Source: Acidobacteriota bacterium
GTDB taxonomy: Bacteria > Acidobacteriota > Vicinamibacteria > Vicinamibacterales > UBA823
Assembly: GCA_002720285.1 (NCBI GenBank)
Contig: PBHT01000008.1
Location: 22,057 to 29,217 of the forward strand
DNA length: 7,161 nucleotides
Direction of reading: 5' to 3'
Each line of letters opens with the position of its first letter. Within the stretch, counting starts at the first letter, position 1. Under the pieces are notes generated by a model. It did no database searches, was not told where the DNA came from, and saw only the letters and a list, made by a program, of their open reading frames with translations. Positions 1-5,410 of the stretch are shown in pieces. The position numbers and the translations under genes are program-made.

Positions 1-202
1 GTACGGCGAACAACGCGAGGACGGCAGCTTCTAAACCCTGAGGGTCACCGACGAGCGTAAAGACAGACCGGTGATGATGAATGTCGGCTGAATGGTCCAG
101 CAAGCGAACGTCGGGTATTTCTTGTATTGTGGCGGCTAGGGTATCGAGGACGCTGAGCCGTCGTCCTTCGCTGATGTTCGGAATGCACTCGATGGCAGCC
201 AC
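1..202 (-). CDS. ftcD: Glutamate formimidoyltransferase, N-terminal fragment (runs off left edge)
   Basis: The enzyme transfers the formimino group of N-formimino-L-glutamate to tetrahydrofolate in histidine breakdown; some bacterial homologues are thought to act on 5-formyl-tetrahydrofolate instead. Translating the minus strand from a GTG at 202 gives 67 residues up to the window edge. They match the family's N-terminus: ECIPNISEGRR at residues 5-15, then a helix ending in PDVRLLD, then HHHRSVFTLVG at 42-52, followed by GDPQGLEAAVLALF. The GTG is the only plausible start, because an in-frame TAA lies four codons upstream (212-214) and no other start codon falls between. No clear Shine-Dalgarno sequence precedes it. 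The rest of the N-terminal domain, including the catalytic region, and any C-terminal domain lie outside the window. The gene is divergent from the RDD gene at 366. The family call is firm; the exact substrate is not. Confidence 0.85.
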   Translation of the reverse strand, partial: MAAIECIPNISEGRRLSVLDTLAATIQEIPDVRLLDHSADIHHHRSVFTLVGDPQGLEAAVLALFAV

Positions 203-266
203 ACGACAGTTTTAACACATCTAATGTCATAGTTTCGATACCCTAGGGATGGTCGTCAGAGATACA

Positions 267-276
267 CAATCGATTG
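267..276. promoter_or_regulatory. Palindrome CAATCGATTG overlapping the -35 box (possible operator)
   Basis: CAATCGATTG is a perfect 10-bp palindrome whose right end covers the first three bases of the TTGACG -35 hexamer. A second, looser inverted repeat, TCGTCA at 253-258 and TGACGA at 275-280, also ends on this hexamer. The site lies in the space between two divergent genes, where a repressor or shared regulator would commonly bind. Short palindromes occur by chance, and no regulator family is recognised, so an operator role is only a suggestion. Confidence 0.25.
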
Positions 277-302
277 ACGAAGACAATTCCTTCGCGGATA
301 AT
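274..302 (+). promoter_or_regulatory. Sigma70-type promoter upstream of the zinc-ribbon/RDD gene
   Basis: TTGACG at 274-279 matches the -35 consensus at five of six bases. GATAAT at 297-302 matches the -10 consensus at five of six. The spacer is exactly 17 bp. Transcription would begin near 309 and leave an untranslated leader of roughly 55 bases before the ATG at 366. It is the best promoter-like sequence I saw in the window, and it points at the RDD gene and possibly the lipid gene cluster behind it. Confidence 0.6.
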
Positions 303-365
303 CGGCGTGCCTACTGCGAGGACCATGTCTAATTATTCGCGGTATTCCGCTCCACCATCTTCACA

Positions 366-1205
366 ATGAGATGTCTGCAGTGTCACTACATCGGTTTTGA
401 CGATGCTAAGAAGTGTCGGAATTGCGGCTACATCTTTACCCAAGTGCCACGCGACGATGCAAGGCTGAATCCACTGGTTCCATCAGTTAAAAGGTCTACC
501 CAACGGAAGCTCGATGAGGCTTCAGGGAATGGTGATGCGGAGGTTCGTCAGGAGGTCAGTGATTCCTTGTCCGATGAAGGGCTACCATTGTTTCCGGATC
601 GCCCTGATTGGGCTGATTCGGATCCCGATCACGGTACTCGAGCGCCGCTTTCTGTTAGGCGAGGAACACCTGAGGTCCCGCGGATGCGAACCGAGTCAAA
701 GCTGGTTTACAAGGAATCACCGATACCTAAGCCTAGTCTGCTGTCCCCGACGGACCATCTCACAGCCAACGATCAGAATGAACCGGTGCATATATTCGCA
801 CCTGGTTTCCTCAGGGTGATCGCGTCGGTTATTGACGTTGTTGTACTCGGCGTTGTGGATATGAGTGTTATTTTTCTCACGCTTCGACTTTGTGGGTTGA
901 CTTGGTCTGAGTGGTCGATGTTGCCAAGGGCGCCAATCAGCGGATTTCTTCTCATGCTAAACGGGGGATACCTAGTGGCGTTCACAACAGCCGGTGGCCA
1001 AACAATTGGAAAGATGTTTTGTCATCTTAAGGTCGTCGGCAGCGAGGGGGAGCCGGTCTGTCTAAGTAAGGCTCTGCTGCGAGTGGTGTCTTTCTTCGTT
1101 TCTATACTACCGTTCGGTCTTGGCTTCATTGCTCAGTTCGGCGATCGCTATCGGCGGACGGTACACGACCGACTCGCTGAAACACGTGTTGTCAAGGTAT
1201 CTTAA
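366..1205 (+). CDS. Zinc-ribbon and RDD-domain membrane protein
   Basis: This 279-residue protein of unknown substrate has three parts. Residues 3-20 form a small zinc ribbon, with cysteines at 3, 6, 17 and 20 in two CxxC pairs. Residues about 30-142 are a charged, proline-rich linker that looks disordered. Residues about 146-277 are an RDD domain: the conserved Arg150 and Asp157 open the first membrane segment (about 152-176), further segments lie near 190-210 and 234-258, GGQTIGKMFCHLKVVG spans 210-225, and HDRLAETRVV (267-276) closes the domain with Asp268. RDD proteins are multi-pass inner-membrane proteins; a few are linked to ion transport, but most have no known role. The ATG at 366 is supported because the first CxxC begins two residues later, as is usual for such ribbons, although no Shine-Dalgarno sequence is evident. 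A good promoter lies upstream. The domain architecture is clear; the function is unknown. Confidence 0.85.
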   Translation: MRCLQCHYIGFDDAKKCRNCGYIFTQVPRDDARLNPLVPSVKRSTQRKLDEASGNGDAEVRQEVSDSLSDEGLPLFPDRPDWADSDPDHGTRAPLSVRRGTPEVPRMRTESKLVYKESPIPKPSLLSPTDHLTANDQNEPVHIFAPGFLRVIASVIDVVVLGVVDMSVIFLTLRLCGLTWSEWSMLPRAPISGFLLMLNGGYLVAFTTAGGQTIGKMFCHLKVVGSEGEPVCLSKALLRVVSFFVSILPFGLGFIAQFGDRYRRTVHDRLAETRVVKVS

Positions 1206-1319
1206 AGATTCTATTGAGCTGGATGAGCCTTCAGCGGATATTCGACCTGCTTGGGTGTCCTAGGCAATGTGGTTGGCAATCAGACTCGAACGAAACGCTG
1301 GTATTTTGAGTATTGAATT

Positions 1320-1784
1320 GTGAAACGTTTAGCTGTCGCTGTTTCGACTGGTTTTTTTTGCGGGTACGCTCCGGTGGCGCCTGGAACGGTTGGTTCTGCG
1401 CTAGGCCTAGTTATTTTTGGAGTGCTACGCGCAATTGCATCGCCGCTGGTGGAATTGGTGGCGATCGCTGTACTACTAGCTGTCGGAGTGTGGTCGGCGT
1501 CGGTGACTGAGCGTTACGTTGGCCGCACTGACCCTGGAATCATAGTTATCGACGAGATTGTCGGGATGTTACTAACCTTTGCATACCTAAATGTCGGTTT
1601 TGGTTCGTTGGTTTTCGGTTTCGTCCTATTTCGCGTGTTCGATATTGTTAAGCCATACCCTGCGAGAGCTTGCGAACGGTTACCAGGTGGTTGGGGGGTG
1701 ATGGCAGACGATGTGGTGGCTGCTCTGTACGCGCAAGCGGTATTGCGCGGCGGGATCTGGGTGATCGCAGCTTTGGGCGCATGA
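1320..1784 (+). CDS. pgpA: Phosphatidylglycerophosphatase A
   Basis: PgpA removes the phosphate from phosphatidylglycerophosphate to give phosphatidylglycerol at the inner membrane. The 154-residue product has the usual family size and motifs: GYAPVAPGTVGS at 15-26, DPGIIVIDEIVGMLLT at 71-86 with acidic residues expected to bind metal, FRVFDIVKPYPAR at 104-116, and LPGGWGVMADDVVAALYA at 121-138. Hydrophobic stretches near 26-40, 44-60, 80-110 and 140-153 fit a small multi-pass membrane enzyme. The GTG at 1320 is chosen because it places the short KRLAVAVSTGFF lead-in directly before the first motif; a weak TTGAG lies about nine bases upstream. Its stop overlaps the cinA start in an ATGA junction, so the two are probably translationally coupled. 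A 114-bp gap with no clear promoter or terminator separates it from the RDD gene. Confidence 0.93.
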   Translation: MKRLAVAVSTGFFCGYAPVAPGTVGSALGLVIFGVLRAIASPLVELVAIAVLLAVGVWSASVTERYVGRTDPGIIVIDEIVGMLLTFAYLNVGFGSLVFGFVLFRVFDIVKPYPARACERLPGGWGVMADDVVAALYAQAVLRGGIWVIAALGA

Positions 1785-3052
1785 GGTCAACGTTTATCGA
1801 CACGGCGGCAATCATTGCTGTTGGTAGTGAACTACTAACCCCTTACCGTGCTGACTCGAACTCTCTGTTTCTCACTGCCCGCTTGAATGATTTGGCGATT
1901 GAGGTTCAAGGTAAGGTGATTGTTGGTGATGACCGAAAAATGTTAGCTCTGGCGATCGAGCGTGGTCTCAATGATGCTGATCTTATTGTGATGACTGGTG
2001 GGTTAGGTCCGACCGATGACGATATTACGCGGGATACACTGGCTACAGTTCTTAATGCGCCTCTCGTAGAACGACAAGAGATCCTCGGTCTGATTCAGGC
2101 GCGTTTCGCGGCTCATAAACTCAAGATGCCAGAGATTAACCGTCGCCAAGCGCTCGTACCGCGCGGTGCAGAGATTATTTCCAACGGACGCGGGACAGCG
2201 CCTGGATTATGGCTGGAGTGGCGGGAACGGGTGGTCATTGCTTTACCCGGACCGCCACGGGAACTGGAGCCAATGTTTGATGGCCAGGTCCTTAAGCGCC
2301 TTGCGCTGCGAGTGCCTAGCCTTCGATTGGCACGTCGTGTTGTTGGAGTGTCCGGACGCGCCGAATCGCAAGTCGAAGAGCAGGTGCGGCCACTTTATGC
2401 ACGTTGGAAGGAACGGGACCCTGTGGTCAGAGCGACAATCTTAGGAAGTCCTGGGCAGGTTGAGTTGCACCTCTCGACTCGGGCCTCGAATCTACGAAAG
2501 ACTGAGATTTCCCTTAACTTGGCTGTGGAGGAGCTAGTCGGAGCTCTTGGGCGCGATGTGTATACAACGGAGGGACTTCCTCTTGAGCAAGTTGTTGGCA
2601 GCCGTCTTCGTTCCCATGGGTTACGGGTAGCGTTAGCCGAATCATGTACGGGTGGGCTCTTAGCGTCTCGGCTGACTGATGTGTCTGGAAGCTCCGCTTA
2701 TCTCGACTTGGCTGTAGTTACATATTCTAATTTGGAAAAGATTAATCTTTTGGGCGTACCGGCAGCCCTCATCGAAACACATGGCGCGGTCAGCGAGGCT
2801 GTAGCCTTGGCCATGGCATCTGGCATTGCGGCCCGAGCCAAGGCCGACATCGGTGTCGGCGTTACAGGCATTGCCGGGCCTACAGGAGGCACTACTGCCA
2901 AGCCGGTCGGAACGGTGTTTATTGCTGTAGCTGGAGCAGGAGTTGAGCTGGTTAAGTTGTTTGCATTTCGCGGTGAACGGGATATGGTCAAACACCAAGC
3001 GTCACAGGCAGCGCTCGACATGCTCCGGCGAATACTTGACGATCATGAGTGA
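1781..3052 (+). CDS. cinA: CinA: competence/damage-inducible protein, nicotinamide-nucleotide amidase
   Basis: CinA deamidates nicotinamide mononucleotide to nicotinate mononucleotide for NAD salvage, and family members also hydrolyse ADP-ribose. The 423-residue product has the full two-domain form. An N-terminal molybdopterin-binding-like domain (about 9-175) carries AVGSELL at 13-19, TGGLGPTDDDITRDT at 72-86 and ALPGPPRELEPMF at 154-166. A C-terminal amidase domain (about 265-420) carries AESCTGGLLASRLT at 286-299 with the expected nucleophile Ser288, YSNLEK at 315-320 with the partner Lys320, HGAVSE at 334-339 and GVTGIAGPTGGT at 360-371. The frame stays open upstream to 1670, but the ATG at 1781 is preferred: it begins just before the conserved N-terminus, gives the normal length and forms an ATGA overlap with pgpA. 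No Shine-Dalgarno sequence is visible, consistent with coupling. Its end overlaps thpR by eight bases. Confidence 0.95.
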   Translation: MRSTFIDTAAIIAVGSELLTPYRADSNSLFLTARLNDLAIEVQGKVIVGDDRKMLALAIERGLNDADLIVMTGGLGPTDDDITRDTLATVLNAPLVERQEILGLIQARFAAHKLKMPEINRRQALVPRGAEIISNGRGTAPGLWLEWRERVVIALPGPPRELEPMFDGQVLKRLALRVPSLRLARRVVGVSGRAESQVEEQVRPLYARWKERDPVVRATILGSPGQVELHLSTRASNLRKTEISLNLAVEELVGALGRDVYTTEGLPLEQVVGSRLRSHGLRVALAESCTGGLLASRLTDVSGSSAYLDLAVVTYSNLEKINLLGVPAALIETHGAVSEAVALAMASGIAARAKADIGVGVTGIAGPTGGTTAKPVGTVFIAVAGAGVELVKLFAFRGERDMVKHQASQAALDMLRRILDDHE

Positions 3053-3647
3053 CAGTGCCTCACGATCGCGTCTCTTCATTGCCGTTGATCTCAGTGCGGT
3101 TGTGCGTAGCACGGTCATAAAGATTTCTGCGTCGATTGCTGAATCTCTTGCGATTAGAGGAGGACCAAGAATCTCTTGGGTGCGTCCGCAGAACCTCCAT
3201 GTCACGGTAAGATTTCTTGGGCTAGTACACCCAATCGTGATGGAACGACTACGGACGTTGTTGGTTCGGCCTTGGTCGGTTGAAGCCTTCGAATTAGAGT
3301 TAGCGGCTACGGTCACCGTTCCGTCGTCTGGCACCCCGAGAGTAGTATGGCTGGGCGTACGCGACTGTTCTTCAGGTTTTGACCGTCTAATGCCAGAGCT
3401 TCATGGGCGGCTCCATGCAGCCGGTGTCGTGAAAAATCAGATGCGGTTTGTTCCACACGTTACAGTTGGACGTGTCAGGCGAGCGCCGCAGCGTGGGAGG
3501 ATGATTCGCGACGCTGTTCAAAAGATTGGGGTCGAAGCTGTGCGATGGCAGGTAAAGCATTTAACTCTCTATGAAAGTCGCATGGCCTCGTCGACTCCAG
3601 ATTATGTGCCACAAGCAACTGGTGTGCTGCGGGCCATCGCTCCGTGA
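3045..3647 (+). CDS. thpR: RNA 2',3'-cyclic phosphodiesterase (2'-5' RNA ligase family)
   Basis: ThpR enzymes open 2',3'-cyclic phosphate ends of RNA to 2'-phosphates; they were first described as 2'-5' RNA ligases of tRNA halves. The 200-residue product has the two diagnostic HxTx motifs: HVTV at 52-55, inside LHVTVRFLG, and HVTV at 138-141, inside RFVPHVTVGR. The paired histidines (52 and 138) and threonines (54 and 140) form the catalytic centre in this fold. The opening SRLFIAVDLS and the late LTLYESR (173-179) are also typical. The ATG at 3045 gives the usual length and overlaps the end of cinA by eight bases. The frame is open further upstream inside cinA, but that extension resembles nothing in the family. 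Adjacency to cinA is a recurrent bacterial arrangement; here the next gene is plsY. Confidence 0.93.
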   Translation: MSDSASRSRLFIAVDLSAVVRSTVIKISASIAESLAIRGGPRISWVRPQNLHVTVRFLGLVHPIVMERLRTLLVRPWSVEAFELELAATVTVPSSGTPRVVWLGVRDCSSGFDRLMPELHGRLHAAGVVKNQMRFVPHVTVGRVRRAPQRGRMIRDAVQKIGVEAVRWQVKHLTLYESRMASSTPDYVPQATGVLRAIAP

Positions 3648-4237
3648 TGAAGATGACGGATGCTTGGATAATTGCACTCGGGTATTTCGCTGGTTCAATC
3701 CCGTTTGCCTTTCTTATACCGAAATGCTTTGCCGGCGTGGATGTGCGTAATGAGGGGAGTGGCAATATAGGCGCTGCGAACGTCTTCCGAGCGACCCGGC
3801 CATTAATCGGATTAGTCGTATTCGGACTTGACGTGTTTAAGGGCTTTGCGATTGTTTTGCTCGCCACGAGACTTGGTATGGACGACCCAACACGTACAGC
3901 AGCTGGAGTGGCAACGATCATGGGCCATATCTATCCTGTGTGGCTTAGATTTCGTGGGGGGAAGGGAGTGGCCACGGCGGGTGGTGTCTTCGGCGTCTTG
4001 TCGCCGATCGCTAGCCTGGTCAGTGTAGCGATATTTCTCGTTGTTGCTTGGTGGACACGTTACATTTCTGCAGGCTCGATTGCGGCATTATTAATACTCG
4101 CACCTTTACTCTATGTGATGGCAGCTCCCCCTTCGATGATAATCGGTGCGTCATTGGTCACGGTGCTCGTCCTCTATCGACACCGAGGAAATCTGATTCG
4201 GTTGAGTGACGGGACAGAGCGGCGTTTTGGACAGTAG
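3647..4237 (+). CDS. plsY: Acyl-phosphate:glycerol-3-phosphate acyltransferase
   Basis: PlsY is a multi-pass inner-membrane enzyme that acylates position 1 of glycerol-3-phosphate with acyl-phosphate, giving lysophosphatidate, the first committed step of phospholipid synthesis. Counting from the ATG at 3647 the protein has 196 residues, normal for the family. All the signature loops are present: GSIPF at 16-20, EGSGNIGAANVFR at 36-48, GHIYPVWLRFRGGKGVAT at 93-110, and RHRGNLIRLSDGTERRFG at 178-195. Hydrophobic segments lie near 6-25, 52-74, 112-136 and 142-177. The start is ambiguous between GTG at 3644 (GTGA overlap with thpR) and ATG at 3647 (one-base TGATG overlap); ATG at 3653 is also possible, and the protein hardly changes. 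It lies 17 bases before gpsA, which supplies its substrate. Confidence 0.95.
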   Translation: MKMTDAWIIALGYFAGSIPFAFLIPKCFAGVDVRNEGSGNIGAANVFRATRPLIGLVVFGLDVFKGFAIVLLATRLGMDDPTRTAAGVATIMGHIYPVWLRFRGGKGVATAGGVFGVLSPIASLVSVAIFLVVAWWTRYISAGSIAALLILAPLLYVMAAPPSMIIGASLVTVLVLYRHRGNLIRLSDGTERRFGQ

Positions 4238-4244
4238 GAGGAGG
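4235..4244 (+). promoter_or_regulatory. Strong Shine-Dalgarno sequence for gpsA, overlapping the plsY stop
   Basis: TAGGAGGAGG ends ten bases before the gpsA ATG at 4255 and contains the plsY TAG stop as its first three bases. It is the only near-perfect anti-16S match found before a gene in this window. The other genes of the cluster start inside or right at the previous stop without such a site, so gpsA appears able to recruit ribosomes independently. Confidence 0.75.
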
Positions 4245-4254
4245 CTTTAAGAGC

Positions 4255-5271
4255 ATGGCGCATCGGTTGACGGTACTTGGAGCGGGCAGCTGGGGCACAG
4301 CGCTCGCGGTTCATATGGGGCGGTTGGGGCACGAGGTGCGACTCTGGGGACGTGATGCACCGCTTGTCGCCTCGATGATTAAACACCGTCAGAATTCTGC
4401 TTACCTTCCTGATTTTGTACTTCCGGAATCGGTTATGCCAACTGCATCTCTAGAGGAAGCGTTGGTTGGGTCCACATGTGTTGTGGCCGCGGTACCATCA
4501 CACGGAGCCCGCACGGTAATCCAGCAGGCCAGTGCTTTCCTGCCTGGGGATGTACCGATCGTGAGTGCTACGAAGGGTCTTGAGCCTGGCAGGATGAGGC
4601 GGATGTCGCAGGTTATCGAGGAAGAGATGGGTGGGGCAAATCCTGTGGCGGTGCTCTCTGGGCCAAGCTTTGCGGCTGAGGTAGCACGCGAACTACCTAC
4701 AGCGGTGCTAGTTGCATCGAGGGAACCATCTCTATTGAAGCTGGTGCAGGAAGAATTCCGGTCTAAGTACTTTCGGCTGTATGCGAGCAACGATGTCATC
4801 GGAGTAGAGCTTGGCGGTGCGCTCAAGAACGTCATAGCAATTGCGGCAGGCGTCGTCGAATCGCTCGGTCTCGGGAATAACGCCCTGGCTGGCTTAATCA
4901 CGCGAGGTCTCGCTGAGATGACACGTTTGGCGTGTGCTGAGGGTGGGCGGCGTGAGACTCTGGCTGGTTTGAGCGGTCTCGGTGACCTCGTATTGACTTG
5001 TACCGGCGGGCTTAGCCGTAACCGAAGGGTCGGTCTTGAACTAGGCAAGGGCCGGCCTCTCGAAGCGGTCCTTGGTGAAATGAAAATGGTGGCAGAGGGC
5101 GTGCGAACCACTGGTGCTGCACTTGCTCTTGGTGCCGAGCATGGTATCGAATTACCCATTGCCCTGCAGATGGCCGAGGTTTTGGCGGGTAGGGTAGCAC
5201 CTCTTGAAGCGGTTGAGGCATTAATGCTCAGACGTCAGCGAGTTGAAGCTGACACGAATGAGCCGGCATGA
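4255..5271 (+). CDS. gpsA: Glycerol-3-phosphate dehydrogenase [NAD(P)+]
   Basis: GpsA reduces dihydroxyacetone phosphate to sn-glycerol-3-phosphate in the cytosol, supplying the backbone of phospholipids and the substrate of the neighbouring PlsY. The 338-residue product is of normal length. Its Rossmann nucleotide-binding loop is GAGSWGTALA at 9-18. It is followed by SATKGLEPG at 104-112 with conserved Lys107, SGPSFAAEVA at 135-144, and ELGGALKNVIAIAAG at 185-199 with the catalytic Lys191. Then come LITRGLAEMTRLA at 214-226, GLSGLGDLVLTCT at 238-250 and SRNRRVG at 254-260, which hold further active-site and substrate-phosphate contacts. The ATG at 4255 has a strong Shine-Dalgarno sequence and begins directly before the first beta strand. 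No hairpin-and-T-run terminator is evident after its stop, so read-through towards ribD is possible. Confidence 0.97.
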   Translation: MAHRLTVLGAGSWGTALAVHMGRLGHEVRLWGRDAPLVASMIKHRQNSAYLPDFVLPESVMPTASLEEALVGSTCVVAAVPSHGARTVIQQASAFLPGDVPIVSATKGLEPGRMRRMSQVIEEEMGGANPVAVLSGPSFAAEVARELPTAVLVASREPSLLKLVQEEFRSKYFRLYASNDVIGVELGGALKNVIAIAAGVVESLGLGNNALAGLITRGLAEMTRLACAEGGRRETLAGLSGLGDLVLTCTGGLSRNRRVGLELGKGRPLEAVLGEMKMVAEGVRTTGAALALGAEHGIELPIALQMAEVLAGRVAPLEAVEALMLRRQRVEADTNEPA

Positions 5272-5370
5272 ATGGTCTCCCGTCTATGTCGTGCCAAGAT
5301 TGTTGTTGATGGTGTGCTGACTGATCCACAGCTTGCTTATAAACGCGAAAATGTTGGGGTAACGTGTGGC

Positions 5371-5404
5371 AGGGGTAAGGGAGTTTACGTAAACAGTTAG
5401 CCCT
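5371..5404 (+). promoter_or_regulatory. Nested hairpin in the ribD leader
   Basis: The 139 bases between gpsA and ribD hold a nested inverted repeat. The outer arms AGGGGTAA (5371-5378) and TTAGCCCT (5397-5404) pair at seven of eight positions. The inner part GTTTACGTAAAC (5383-5394) is a perfect 12-bp palindrome. As RNA this could fold as a short stem with an ACGT loop above an internal loop. No T-run follows, so it is not a standard intrinsic terminator, and the conserved core of the FMN riboswitch is absent. It ends six bases before the GTG at 5411 and could limit access to that start, or the DNA palindrome could be a protein-binding site. A weak TATAAA at 5338-5343 might be a -10 element, but no good -35 accompanies it. 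Confidence 0.35.
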
Positions 5405-5410
5405 AGTGAA

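Noticed and set aside
45..230. 61-codon minus-strand frame starting at 230
   Set aside because: It is out of frame with the clear formimidoyltransferase N-terminus on the same strand, and its Arg/Ser/His-rich product resembles nothing.
241..248. CCCTAGGG palindrome between the divergent genes
   Set aside because: It is only eight bases with no flanking symmetry, so chance is the simplest explanation.
1206..1319. Gap between the RDD gene and pgpA examined for a terminator or promoter
   Set aside because: No hairpin with T-run was found. TTGGCA at 1273-1278 has no -10 partner at acceptable spacing.
2660..3021. Two open frames on the minus strand opposite the CinA amidase domain
   Set aside because: Both are low-complexity shadows of a strongly conserved plus-strand gene, with no recognisable motifs.
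4401..5159. Long open frame on the minus strand opposite gpsA
   Set aside because: It is rich in Ser, Pro, Arg and Ala, has no family resemblance, and lies wholly antisense to a well-conserved gpsA. It is a by-product of codon bias.
5313..5332. Short inverted repeats (GCTG/CAGC and TGTG/CACA) after gpsA as a terminator
   Set aside because: The stems are only four pairs, mutually exclusive, and not followed by a T-run.
5341..5410. Possible FMN riboswitch (a GGCAGGGGTAA stretch ahead of ribD)
   Set aside because: Only a short G-rich stretch resembles the 5' part of the element. The highly conserved CCGACCGGCGG-type core and the multi-stem layout are absent.
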